A stretch of 64,000 nucleotides of DNA from Imbroritus primus (GTDB taxonomy: Bacteria; Pseudomonadota; Gammaproteobacteria; Burkholderiales; Burkholderiaceae), in NCBI GenBank assembly GCA_000272025.2, contig AKCV02000025.1, positions 408,796-472,795 of the forward strand, written 5' to 3'. Below are positions 31,829 through 40,185 of this stretch, piece by piece (position 1 is the stretch's first letter; each line of letters starts with the position of its first letter). The translations under genes and the position numbers were made by a program. The notes beneath the pieces are model-generated. The model was given only the letters and a program-made list of their open reading frames with translations. It had not been told where the DNA came from and ran no database searches.

Positions 31829-32096
31829 TGCGACCTTTGCGAACGTGTGGCGACCGTCAGCAACTCAGTGACAGACCTGCCGGTTGGCAGGCGCACGGGT
31901 ATTGTCGTTGAAAATGGTGAGGCAGAGTATGGCGGATGGATGAATGGCGCACATCTCCAGCCGTGCCAAGAGCGTCCACACCCTTTATCGCCTCATTTTC
32001 CCAGCTACTCATTTTGCATTTGTTTGGTTGGATGAGGCCGTAACGAAAACTACGATGTGTGTTCCATCTCCTCGTCCCATTTTCACGGAACACGCT

Positions 32097-34823
32097 ATGA
32101 CAGGAAAAATCCCAGGGCAAGGCGGACTGTTGCCGCTTCCTCCGGCGCTGCCCAGCCCGGGCGCCACGGTGGTCTCGAAATCCACGCCCACGCCCCATAC
32201 AAGGGCCTCGCTCGAGGTGCTGCCCCTGGAGGTCCTCAACCTGGTGACCGGGTATTTGGGAAAACAGGCACGCAGAGCATTGCGTCAGACCTCGCCGGTC
32301 ATGAAGCAGCGGATCGATGTGCTCGAAGCCGACCACCACGAGCGCGCCGCACAAGTCGACACACTGCTGCGTATTCCCCATGCTCAACGGCGTCTGGACG
32401 ATCTCGTGCGGATCGGCCTGTTGCCATCCAGCGCGCTCACCTATAACTTCAGTACGCGCAAGCGTGCAGTGCTGCTGTCTGATAACGTGATCCGGGGCTT
32501 GCTGCTGAATAGGGACAATCACGTTGGAGTCGATCTCGACGCGTTCTCGCGTATTTCAAGCGACCGCATGCCGAAGGTGATTGGCGGTATCGCCCAGATC
32601 ACGGGTCTTCTCAAAAATATCGCCTCAGACCAAAAATCGAGAAGCGGGAAACAATCTACGACTCCGTCAAAATTCATCCAGAGCAATGTGTTTGCCAACG
32701 CATTGCACAATGAGTATCGATCGCCATTCCAGGAGTGCCTGCGTCAGTTCAATGCAGACCGGCGCCGAGGCGGAAAACCCAACCTCGCACTGGTCAAGCA
32801 ATGGGCTCGGGCTATCCACCCCGATATCCATCGGATCAGCTCTCCACCACTGCCCCAGGAAGACGGGGCCAAGGCCATTGTCGGCGAAGGCGGGCTTACC
32901 AGCCTGTTTGACGCCGCTTGCTCGCATGTAGAGATCGTCGAGATCCTGATGGAAAGCGGAGCGGACTTCAATATTGCCAAGGCAGATGGACAGACACCCC
33001 TGATCTGCGCCACGCGGGAAAGCCATCGCGATACTGAGAAAGTCATGGTGGCACTTCTGCGGAAAAATCCAGAGGCAGTCGATCACGCGGACGAAGATGG
33101 CAGAACCGCCCTGCATTGGGCCGCCAGATGCCTGCGGCCACGCAAGGTGGAGATTTTGCTCGGCTATCACGCCGACGTGAATATTTGCGACGATCAGAAA
33201 CGCAATGCACTCCATAACACCTTTGTGCGTGCGATCAAGCGCGATTACGAGAAAGACTGCGTCCAGACGGTCCGGTTACTGCTGAAAGCCGGCATCGATC
33301 TGTTCAAAGAGGACGACGCGGGGAAACTTCCCATCGACTACGTGCGGCAACATTCGCCGGACCGCACGGCGCTGATTCAAATGATTACTGACGAGATGAA
33401 GGCGCGCAGACACGACTTTGCCGACGGAACCTCGCGACCGTCCCTGCACACTCCGACATCCAGCGACATAGCAGGCACAATGGTCGAGCCACTCACATCA
33501 TTCACAAGTGCGCCTGGCATTCCTCCAGGACAAGGCGATTCCACCCCCGCCGCCGAGACGGCGGCCGAGCTGGCACCCCGGACGCACTCCGAGCTGGAAA
33601 GCCTGCCTATCGAACTCAAGGGCATCATCGCCGCGTCTGTGGGTGGTGAGGGGCTGGCCGCCCTGGGGAGAACGTCCAGGTATATGCGGAGGTTCACACA
33701 GCTTCCAGCGAACCGGTCATTCATTCGTACTGCCAAGGTAGATGCCTATCTCAGGAGCACTCCGCACGCTGCGCGCAGGCTCAAAGACTTGGTCGCGATG
33801 GGCCTGTTGCCGCGTAGTGCACGGGACTACGATTTCGATGGCAGGCAACTGGCGGTACTGCTCGCGAGTAACGTCATCAAAGGCTTTGAGCTCAATTGCG
33901 ACATCGGTGTCAACGTCGATCCCGAGGCATTTTTCCAGGCCGGGGGCGAGCGCATGCCGCCAGTCATAGACGGCATAGTTGATCCAACCTGGTCCGGCAA
34001 CGCGATTTTCTCCAACGCGAATCTGGCCGAAATCCAGCTGGATACGGGCGAATCTGTCACCATCCTCTCCCGGCTCGTCAAGAGCAATGTGTTTGCCAAT
34101 ATATGGTGCGACAACAGCCGTTCGCTGTTCAACGAATGCCTGGAGGTCTTCGCCGCTGGAAAATCGACAGGTAACGACCTCGATCTCGAGCTCGCGAAAC
34201 ACTGGGCGCATGTCGTGCACCCCGACATCCTGGGAATCAAGCAGCGACCCGATGCCGCAGGCATGAGTGCGGTGATTGCGAAACGCGATGGAAACTGCTT
34301 GTGCACTGCTGTGCGTACCCACAAGGATATCGTGGCAATCCTGCTGGAGCGGGGCGTGGATTTCAATATTCCGAGCACGGATGGCCGGCTGCCGCTCACG
34401 GCCGCGATGCGGATGATCAACGACGGCACGCCCGCGCTGATGCATATGCTTTTGCAACAGGGTGTTCAGGTCGATGCGGTTGACAGCTCCATGTATACCG
34501 CCTTGCACACGGCGGCCATGTGTGGGCATGCTCAGATTGCCGCGCTGTTGATCGGGCATGGCGCCGACATCAGGAAACGCGATCCTGTTGGGAGAAATGC
34601 CCTGCACAATGCTTTTGCCATTGTCAGAGGACAGGCCACTGAAACCGAGCGCCTTGAGCTGACCCGTTGCCTGGCAGGTGCCGGCGTCGATCTTTTTGAA
34701 GAAGACGCCATGCACATGCGGCCCATCGACTATCTTCATCAGTTAAAGGCGACGCAATCCTGTGACCGGATCATCGCGTTTGTCGTCGCTGCCATGCGTG
34801 CCAAACGGCCGGGCTCTGTCTGA
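32097..34823 (+). CDS. Duplicated F-box-like/ankyrin protein, putative effector
   Basis: 908 residues from the chosen start; an earlier in-frame ATG at 31944 adds 51 residues that look non-coding. The weak GGAA ribosome site fits ATG 32097. Two homologous halves are visible. Half A (~39-438) and half B (~499-904) each begin with an F-box-like segment (LEVLPLEVLNLVTGYLG; LESLPIELKGIIAASVG), then LDDLVRIGLLPSS / LKDLVAMGLLPRS, then SNVFAN plus HPDI, and end in ankyrin repeats (GRTALHWAARCLRPRKVEILL; YTALHTAAMCGHAQIAALL). Ser/Thr/Pro-rich disordered linkers lie at 1-38 and 440-498. No signal peptide. F-box proteins bind eukaryotic Skp1, so a host-cell role is inferred. No hrp-type promoter box was found upstream. 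Confidence 0.78.
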   Translation: MTGKIPGQGGLLPLPPALPSPGATVVSKSTPTPHTRASLEVLPLEVLNLVTGYLGKQARRALRQTSPVMKQRIDVLEADHHERAAQVDTLLRIPHAQRRLDDLVRIGLLPSSALTYNFSTRKRAVLLSDNVIRGLLLNRDNHVGVDLDAFSRISSDRMPKVIGGIAQITGLLKNIASDQKSRSGKQSTTPSKFIQSNVFANALHNEYRSPFQECLRQFNADRRRGGKPNLALVKQWARAIHPDIHRISSPPLPQEDGAKAIVGEGGLTSLFDAACSHVEIVEILMESGADFNIAKADGQTPLICATRESHRDTEKVMVALLRKNPEAVDHADEDGRTALHWAARCLRPRKVEILLGYHADVNICDDQKRNALHNTFVRAIKRDYEKDCVQTVRLLLKAGIDLFKEDDAGKLPIDYVRQHSPDRTALIQMITDEMKARRHDFADGTSRPSLHTPTSSDIAGTMVEPLTSFTSAPGIPPGQGDSTPAAETAAELAPRTHSELESLPIELKGIIAASVGGEGLAALGRTSRYMRRFTQLPANRSFIRTAKVDAYLRSTPHAARRLKDLVAMGLLPRSARDYDFDGRQLAVLLASNVIKGFELNCDIGVNVDPEAFFQAGGERMPPVIDGIVDPTWSGNAIFSNANLAEIQLDTGESVTILSRLVKSNVFANIWCDNSRSLFNECLEVFAAGKSTGNDLDLELAKHWAHVVHPDILGIKQRPDAAGMSAVIAKRDGNCLCTAVRTHKDIVAILLERGVDFNIPSTDGRLPLTAAMRMINDGTPALMHMLLQQGVQVDAVDSSMYTALHTAAMCGHAQIAALLIGHGADIRKRDPVGRNALHNAFAIVRGQATETERLELTRCLAGAGVDLFEEDAMHMRPIDYLHQLKATQSCDRIIAFVVAAMRAKRPGSV

Positions 34824-34939
34824 AATCACCTACAACAGTTCTCCGGTTGTCGGGCTGTCACGCCATTGCCTGATCGACCACGCACGCAAGAAGGCGGGGC
34901 AGGATGGTTGCGTGGTGGCATTGCCTATCAACCGGACCG

Positions 34940-35185
34940 CTACAGCTCGTTCAACGCCTCCGCCGCCCTGAACAACTCCGACAGCGGCGTCCCCAGCGCC
35001 TCCGACACCTTCATCAGCGTCACAAAACTTGGCGGCGATGCTCCTCGCTCCAGCCGGCTGATCACGGTCACATGGACGTCGAGTTGTTCCGCCAGTTCTT
35101 CCTGCGTCAAGCCGAGCGTCGTGCGTTTCTGGCGGATCACGCCGCCGAATGAAACCGCAAATTTCAATTTTTTCTGAGTAACCAT
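34940..35185 (-). CDS. XRE-family transcriptional regulator
   Basis: 81 residues. The helix-turn-helix is clear: IRQKRTTLGLTQEELAEQLDVHVTVISRLERG, here split across residues ~16-48, with a leucine-rich C-terminus (LMKVSEALGTPLSELF). The start MVTQKKLKF was preferred to an ATG 21 codons earlier, which would begin in AT-rich promoter-like DNA. It is divergent from a 121-residue unknown gene, and two inverted repeats lie in the ~90-bp gap, so it probably represses that gene and itself. Confidence 0.85.
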   Translation of the reverse strand: MVTQKKLKFAVSFGGVIRQKRTTLGLTQEELAEQLDVHVTVISRLERGASPPSFVTLMKVSEALGTPLSELFRAAEALNEL

Positions 35186-35194
35186 CGCGCCAAG

Positions 35195-35210
35195 TTTGCC
35201 TAGGCGCAAA
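35195..35210. promoter_or_regulatory. Inverted repeat near the XRE gene start
   Basis: TTTGC and GCAAA arms separated by 6 bases, overlapping the palindrome GCCTAGGC, 9 bases upstream of the XRE start. It may be a second operator for autoregulation. Confidence 0.35.
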
Positions 35211-35237
35211 CATCTGTTACAGAGATAAATTTCCGCT

Positions 35238-35261
35238 AATATAGACAATATTGTTTATATT
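35238..35261. promoter_or_regulatory. 24-bp palindromic operator for the XRE regulator
   Basis: A near-perfect 24-bp palindrome (one mismatched base pair) centred on ACAATATTGT, placed between the divergent XRE and 121-residue genes, 16 bases upstream of the latter's start codon. It overlaps AT-rich sequence that could form the -10 regions. Symmetry of this size suits a dimeric HTH repressor. The binding protein is inferred from position. Confidence 0.7.
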
Positions 35262-35276
35262 TGGCGGGATTGATCC

Positions 35277-35642
35277 ATGGACTTTTTGCCAGGCGAGGTA
35301 GCTGCCAACGATCCGAAAGCCAGGAAAGACGGGCGCAAGACGGCAACGCAGCAAAGAGCCGCGGCGGAACGGATCATCGGTTCATTGAACACGTTGTTTG
35401 TCGACTGCATGGTCTATCGCTGCAGTCTCTTGCCGAGCAACATGAGGTCAGCGTTTCTCAAACAGATAGAAGTGGAATGGAAGGGGCCAAGGCGAGATGA
35501 ACTGTTCAAGCGCATACGGCATCGTCTTTCTCGCCTCTCCGCCGCGCCTTGCACAACGGACGAGGCCAAAGCCCACGTCGACACCCTGATCAAAAAAATT
35601 CGCCGCATCGACGGCCGCCTGCTACGCGACTGGGTGCGCTAG
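35277..35642 (+). CDS. Unknown basic protein, divergent from an XRE regulator
   Basis: 121 residues, basic and largely helical, with no family resemblance that I recognise. Segments such as RAAAERIIGSLNTLFVDCMVYRC and HVDTLIKKIRRIDGRLLRDWVR look like coiled or amphipathic helices; there is no signal peptide or membrane segment. It starts 16 bases after a long palindrome shared with the divergent XRE gene, so it is probably under that repressor's control. The pair lies beside the F-box-like/ankyrin gene in an accessory patch. It could be a toxin-antitoxin-like or phage-derived partner, but nothing in the sequence shows this. Confidence 0.6.
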   Translation: MDFLPGEVAANDPKARKDGRKTATQQRAAAERIIGSLNTLFVDCMVYRCSLLPSNMRSAFLKQIEVEWKGPRRDELFKRIRHRLSRLSAAPCTTDEAKAHVDTLIKKIRRIDGRLLRDWVR

Positions 35643-35684
35643 CGGGGACGTGCGGATGCGGCGTGCGTAGGGAGCGGGGCGGAG

Positions 35685-36518
35685 TTACTGCCGCGCATTG
35701 CGCGCATTATCCGGCCATGGCGTATTGAAGTTGGTGCGGAACGGGTTGATATCCAGTCCGCCGCGCCGCGTGTAGCGGGCGTACACGGCGAGCTTCACGG
35801 GTTTGCACTGGCGCTGCACGTCCATGAAGATGCGTTCGACGCATTGTTCGTGAAATTCGTTGTGGTTGCGAAACGAGATGAGGTACTTGAGCAGCCCTTC
35901 CTGGTCGATGGGTGCGCCGACGTAGCGGATCTGCACGCTGCCCCAGTCGGGCTGGCCGGTGACGAGGCAGTTGGATTTGAGCAGGTGCGAGATGAGCACT
36001 TCCTCGACGATGGTTTCGTCGTGGTTGGCGTGCAGCAGTTCGGGCGCGGGGCTGTAGATGTCGGTGTCGATGTCGAGCCGGTCGAGCAGCAGGCCGTCGA
36101 GTTCGCGCATCTTGAGGGTGCCGAACTGTTCGGGCAGGGTGAGGCGCACCTGCACGGGGCCGCCGCAGGCTTCGGAGAGGTCCTGGTGCAGCAGTTGCTG
36201 CATGGCTTCGACGGAGGCGATGCGGGTCTGGTTGAAGCTGTTGAGGTAGAGCTTGAACGATTTGGATTCGACGATGTTGGGCGTGTCGGCGGGCACGATG
36301 CACGTGGCCAGCGCCACTTGCGGCTTGCCTTTCATGTTGAGCCACGAGAGTTCGTAGGCGTTCCACATATCCACGCCAAAGAAGGGCAGGGCGCTGCCTT
36401 GGTGCAGGCCGAGTTCTTCGCGCTTGGCGAGGCGCGGAATGGGGAACAGCAGCGAGGCATCGTATTCGGTCTTGTAGGCCGAGGGTTTGCCAAGCGGCGA
36501 GTGTTCAGGCTGGGTCAT
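35685..36518 (-). CDS. queF: NADPH-dependent 7-cyano-7-deazaguanine reductase
   Basis: 277 residues, the long (YqcD/E. coli-type) form of QueF. The substrate/NADPH motif [16 protein letters not shown] is near residue 80 and the catalytic Cys is in [26 protein letters not shown] follows. It reduces preQ0 to preQ1 in queuosine biosynthesis. The start [15 protein letters not shown] is the conserved opening of the long form. It is downstream of and co-oriented with ilvA, 31 bases away. Confidence 0.96.
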   Translation of the reverse strand: MTQPEHSPLGKPSAYKTEYDASLLFPIPRLAKREELGLHQGSALPFFGVDMWNAYELSWLNMKGKPQVALATCIVPADTPNIVESKSFKLYLNSFNQTRIASVEAMQQLLHQDLSEACGGPVQVRLTLPEQFGTLKMRELDGLLLDRLDIDTDIYSPAPELLHANHDETIVEEVLISHLLKSNCLVTGQPDWGSVQIRYVGAPIDQEGLLKYLISFRNHNEFHEQCVERIFMDVQRQCKPVKLAVYARYTRRGGLDINPFRTNFNTPWPDNARNARQ

Positions 36519-36549
36519 GAAATGCAATACGTTGTAATTCGGTCCGGGT

Positions 36550-38070
36550 TCAGGCCAGGAACAATTTGTACACCGGGTTTTCGCTTTCGTCCACGTAGTG
36601 GTAGCCGAGCGAGCTGAGGAATTCGCGGAAGGCGCGCTTGTCGTTCTTGGGCACCTGGATGCCGACGAGGATGTTGCTGGTGTCGGCGCCCTGGTTGCGG
36701 TAGTGGAACAGGCTGATGTTCCAGTTGGGGTGCATGCTCGACAGAAAGCGCATGAGCGCGCCGGGCCGCTCGGGGAATTCAAAGCGGTACAGCAGTTCGT
36801 CCTGCGCGAGTGGGGAGTGGCCGCCGACCATGTAGCGGATGTGCTGCTTGGCGAGTTCGTCTTGCGAAAGGTCGAGTGTGGCGAAGCCCTGCTTGCGGAA
36901 GGCGGCGGCGATCTTGTCGCTTTCGGCGCGGCTGGCAATCTGCAGGCCGACGAAGATGTGCGCCTGCGCCTTGTCGGCGATGCGGTAGTTGAATTCGGTG
37001 ACGGCGCGGTTGCCAACGAGTTCGCAGAAGCGCTTGAAGCTGCCGCGTTCCTCGGGGATGGTGACGGCGAACACCGCTTCGCGCGATTCGCCCACGTCGG
37101 CGCGTTCGGCGACGAAGCGCAGGCGGTCGAAGTTCATGTTGGCGCCGCTGGCGATGGCGACGAGCTGCTGGTTCTTGAGCTTCTCGCGTTCGGCGTAGGC
37201 CTTGAGGCCCGCCACAGCCAGCGCGCCGGCGGGTTCAAGAATGCTGCGCGTGTCCTGGAATACGTCCTTGATGGCGGCGCAGATGGCATCGGTGTCGACA
37301 AGGACGATCTCATCGACCAGTTCGCGCACGAGACGGAAGGTTTCCTTGCCGGCCAGCTTGACGGCGGTGCCGTCGGAGAACAGGCCGACGTCTTTCAGTT
37401 CCACGCGCTTGCCGGCGTCCTTGGAGCGCTTCATGGCGTCCGAATCGACGGTCTGCACGCCGATGACTTTCACCTCGGGACGCACGGCCTTGATGTAGGC
37501 CGCTACGCCGGCAATCAGGCCACCGCCGCCGATCGGTACGAACACGGCGTGCAGCGGACCGGCATGCTGGCGCAGGATTTCCATGCCGATGGTGCCTTGC
37601 CCGGCGATGACTTCGGGATCATCGAAGGGGTGCACGAAGCTGAGCTTGTGCTTGGCCTGCAGTTCGGCGGCGTGGTTATAGGCGTCGGAATAGGAGTCGC
37701 CATGCAGCACGGTTTCCACCCATTCGCCACCGAGTTCGCGCACGGCATTGATCTTCACCTGCGGCGTGGTCACCGGCATGGCGATCATGGCCTTGCACTG
37801 CAGCCTGGCGGCGGACAGCGCCACGCCCTGCGCGTGGTTGCCGGCCGAGGCAGTAATGACGCCGCGCTTGAGTTCGGCGGGCGTGAGCGAGGCCATCTTG
37901 TTGTACGCGCCGCGCAGCTTGAAAGAGAACACCGGCTGGGTGTCTTCGCGCTTGATCCAGACGCCGTTGCCGGTGCGGGCAGAGAGGTGTTCGGCGTAGG
38001 TCAGGTCCGACTCTTCCGCCACATCGTAGACCTTGGCGGTGAGGATTTTTTTAAGATAATCGACTGGCAT
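36550..38070 (-). CDS. ilvA: Biosynthetic threonine ammonia-lyase
   Basis: 506 residues. The PLP lysine is in [14 protein letters not shown] (near residue 50), and the phosphate-binding glycine loop in [10 protein letters not shown]. The C-terminal third has two ACT-like regulatory domains (from about residue 325), as expected of the isoleucine-inhibited biosynthetic enzyme rather than the short catabolic form. It converts threonine to 2-oxobutanoate for isoleucine synthesis. The start [10 protein letters not shown] is the family start; no strong ribosome site is seen. Confidence 0.96.
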   Translation of the reverse strand: MPVDYLKKILTAKVYDVAEESDLTYAEHLSARTGNGVWIKREDTQPVFSFKLRGAYNKMASLTPAELKRGVITASAGNHAQGVALSAARLQCKAMIAMPVTTPQVKINAVRELGGEWVETVLHGDSYSDAYNHAAELQAKHKLSFVHPFDDPEVIAGQGTIGMEILRQHAGPLHAVFVPIGGGGLIAGVAAYIKAVRPEVKVIGVQTVDSDAMKRSKDAGKRVELKDVGLFSDGTAVKLAGKETFRLVRELVDEIVLVDTDAICAAIKDVFQDTRSILEPAGALAVAGLKAYAEREKLKNQQLVAIASGANMNFDRLRFVAERADVGESREAVFAVTIPEERGSFKRFCELVGNRAVTEFNYRIADKAQAHIFVGLQIASRAESDKIAAAFRKQGFATLDLSQDELAKQHIRYMVGGHSPLAQDELLYRFEFPERPGALMRFLSSMHPNWNISLFHYRNQGADTSNILVGIQVPKNDKRAFREFLSSLGYHYVDESENPVYKLFLA

Positions 38071-38265
38071 GGCTGGGCGGCAGGAGCGGCGGGAAGCAGC
38101 AAAAAGGCGGCAGGAACCGGCGGCGCAGGCGCGAGGCTCATGGGCGTGCGGGGCCGGGACGATCAAAAATTCGGGAAGCCGATAGCGTAACACGTCGCGG
38201 GCCAGCGGGCTGAGGCGCTTGCGGGCGGTGCCTGCGCAGCACGCGAACCACGTAATATAGCGGCG

Positions 38266-38844
38266 ATGGAAACCTGGATTGATTCCCTGCTGCAGACCCT
38301 GGCCTTGCCCGATGTGGGGCTGCCGACGGTGTTCGTTGTCAGCCTGCTGTCCGCCACGTTGCTGCCGTTGGGGTCGGAACCGGCGGTGTTCGGCTATATC
38401 AAGCTCAATCCAGACATGTTCTGGGCGACCATCGCGGTGGCCACGGCAGGCAATACCGTGGGCGGGGCCATCGACTGGTGGCTGGGCTACGCGGCCAAGC
38501 TCGCGCTGGTGCGCTACCGCCAGCAGCGACAGGCGCGGCTGCATGCGCGCGAGCATGCCCTCAACCAGCGCCATCCGCCGCGCCACAAGAAGCCGTCGCT
38601 GGACAAGCGTTATTTCCGCTGGATGCGGCGTATCGGACCGCCGGCGCTGCTGTTTTCGTGGTTGCCGGCCGTGGGCGATCCGCTGTGTGCGCTGGCCGGC
38701 TGGCTGCGCCTGCCGTTCTGGTCCAGCCTGATTTACATGGCGATTGGCAAGCTGCTGCGTTATCTGACGATGACGGCCGTGCTGCTCTGGATTCCCAACA
38801 GTTTCTGGGAAGCGCTGGCGGCGCCGTTTCGCCACTGGTTTTAA
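38266..38844 (+). CDS. YqaA-family inner-membrane protein (VTT/DedA-related)
   Basis: 192 residues with about four membrane segments. GLPTVFVVSLLSATLLPLGSEP and ATAGNTVGGAIDWWLGY match the YqaA branch of the DedA/SNARE-associated superfamily, and the later SWLPAVGDPLCALAGWLRLP carries the conserved GDPL segment. Function is unclear; relatives act in lipid scrambling or proton-linked membrane homeostasis. It is divergent from ilvA, with about 195 bp between start codons. Confidence 0.88.
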   Translation: METWIDSLLQTLALPDVGLPTVFVVSLLSATLLPLGSEPAVFGYIKLNPDMFWATIAVATAGNTVGGAIDWWLGYAAKLALVRYRQQRQARLHAREHALNQRHPPRHKKPSLDKRYFRWMRRIGPPALLFSWLPAVGDPLCALAGWLRLPFWSSLIYMAIGKLLRYLTMTAVLLWIPNSFWEALAAPFRHWF

Positions 38845-39009
38845 TCCGTTGTTGTCCTGAAAGTCTTACCGCAGGCAGGTGGCTGTTGGTCGACATGTGC
38901 GCCACCGGTCCACCGTCCTGCGCGTCTTAGGTGTTCCCCGTCGTACGCATAGTCGTGCCTGCAATGCGCGGCAGTCCCCAGTGTGGACGGCCGAATGGTT
39001 GCCGACACT

Positions 39010-39026
39010 GTTCAGCCTTAGTTCAG
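39010..39026 (+). promoter_or_regulatory. Direct-repeat box, candidate response-regulator binding site
   Basis: GTTCAG occurs twice with an 11-bp period (GTTCAGCCTTAGTTCAGCC), about 90 bp upstream of the leader ORF that precedes the response regulator gene. OmpR/PmrA-type regulators bind such 6-bp direct repeats spaced by 5 bases, so this may be an autoregulatory site. It is inferred from spacing only. Confidence 0.5.
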
Positions 39027-39116
39027 CCGGGTAAGGGCCCACTAGGTCTACCGCGTGCGTGTCCACGCCCCGTGGATCGGGTTCCGCATGCGCAATTCAA
39101 TGACAGGAGTTAAACC

Positions 39117-39233
39117 ATGTTGGAGCGTTTGATGGCGCCGATGGTGGCGCTGACCCTCTGTTTTACGATGTGCCCGGCGACGTCTGCGCCGGGCACGTCG
39201 GTTGCCTCCCGCTGCCGGGAGGAGGCGCGGTAA
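39117..39233 (+). CDS. 38-residue leader/small membrane peptide upstream of response regulator
   Basis: A short open frame with a very good ribosome site (CAGGAG 8 bases before ATG). The peptide begins MLERLMAPMVALTLCFTM, a hydrophobic segment like a signal or membrane anchor, and ends SRCREEAR. Its stop codon overlaps the start of the response regulator (TAATG), so ribosomes ending here probably reinitiate on that gene. It is too short for family assignment. It could be a true small protein or a translational control leader. Confidence 0.55.
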   Translation: MLERLMAPMVALTLCFTMCPATSAPGTSVASRCREEAR

Positions 39234-39913
39234 TGCGGATTCTGGTGGTGGAAGATGACCCCGTCCTGCGCAGCAACCTGTGCCAGACCCTGAAGGATGC
39301 TGCCTACGCAGTGGATGCCGCGGACAACGGCGAGGACGCATGGCAGGTGGGCGGCGTGCAGCCTTACGATCTGGTGGTGCTCGACCTGGGTCTGCCGCGC
39401 CTGGATGGCTTGACCGTCCTGCGGCGCTGGCGCAGCGAGGGGGTGAACACACCCGTGCTGATCATCACGGCGCGGGACCAGTGGCACGAAAAGGTGGCCG
39501 GCATCGACAGCGGTGCGGATGATTACCTGACCAAGCCGTTTCATGTGCAGGAACTGCTGGCGCGGGTGCGGGCCCTGATCCGCCGCACACAGGGGCTGGC
39601 TTCGCCAGTATTGACGTGCGGCCCGGTCAGCCTCGATACGCGCAGCCGCCGGGTGACGTGGAACGGCATGCCGGTGACGTTTACGAGCCACGAGTTCAAG
39701 GTGCTCGACTACCTGATGCACCGGCCCAATACCGTGGTGTCGCGCGCCGAGCTGATCGAACACATCTATGCCCAGGACTTCGAGCGCGATTCCAATGTGA
39801 TCGAGGTGTTCATGGTGCGCCTGCGCCGCAAGCTGCCGCCTGGCATGATCGAGACAGTGCGTGGCCAGGGTTACCGGCTGGTGCCGCCGGAGCCGATCAA
39901 CCCCTGGTCGTGA
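39233..39913 (+). CDS. OmpR-family two-component response regulator
   Basis: 226 residues. Receiver domain: ILVVEDDPVLRSNLCQTL with the acidic pair, the phosphoacceptor Asp in LVVLDLGLPRLDGL (near residue 51), and the conserved Lys in DDYLTKPFHVQELLARV. The winged-helix output domain follows, with SHEFKVLDYLMHRP and SNVIEVFMVRLRRKL. It is closest in style to the QseB/PmrA/TctD group. Unusually, no sensor kinase gene is adjacent; the next gene is a metabolic enzyme. The start at MRILVVED has GGAGGAGG upstream and overlaps the leader peptide stop. Confidence 0.92.
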   Translation: MRILVVEDDPVLRSNLCQTLKDAAYAVDAADNGEDAWQVGGVQPYDLVVLDLGLPRLDGLTVLRRWRSEGVNTPVLIITARDQWHEKVAGIDSGADDYLTKPFHVQELLARVRALIRRTQGLASPVLTCGPVSLDTRSRRVTWNGMPVTFTSHEFKVLDYLMHRPNTVVSRAELIEHIYAQDFERDSNVIEVFMVRLRRKLPPGMIETVRGQGYRLVPPEPINPWS

Positions 39914-40133
39914 CCATTGCCGGCGCGCCCGGCCCCTGCAGGTGCCGGCTGATAGACGAAGCCAGTCCCACCCCCTCCCGCTTGGGGGTGCGGTCTGTTG
40001 ACAGCCTGCAGGGCGTGCAGTTGTGCGATTTCCCGAATACTCCTGAGTCTGGTAGGGTTTTAGCGGGCGCTGCATTCGTCGTATTGACAAGGGGCGGCGG
40101 GGTTGTGCGGCGCAGCGAAACTGTCCTTTGCAG

Positions 40134-40139
40134 TACAAT
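40134..40139 (+). promoter_or_regulatory. Possible -10 element of the DUF3683 oxidoreductase gene
   Basis: TACAAT lies 47 bases before the start codon. A TTGACA is present about 45 bases further upstream, too far to be its -35 partner, so the promoter assignment is tentative. Confidence 0.3.
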
Positions 40140-40185
40140 TCCTTTTTAAGCGACAGACGCTTTCCTGCGTCCAGGACAAGTCTTC

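Noticed and set aside
31944..32096. 51-residue N-terminal extension of the F-box-like/ankyrin protein
   Set aside because: It reads through AT-rich promoter-like DNA, lacks a ribosome site and has composition unlike the rest of the protein.
31800..32097. hrp-type promoter box (TTCG-N16-TTCG) upstream of the F-box-like/ankyrin gene
   Set aside because: No such pair was found here, nor upstream of the other two effector candidates, so type III co-regulation is not supported.
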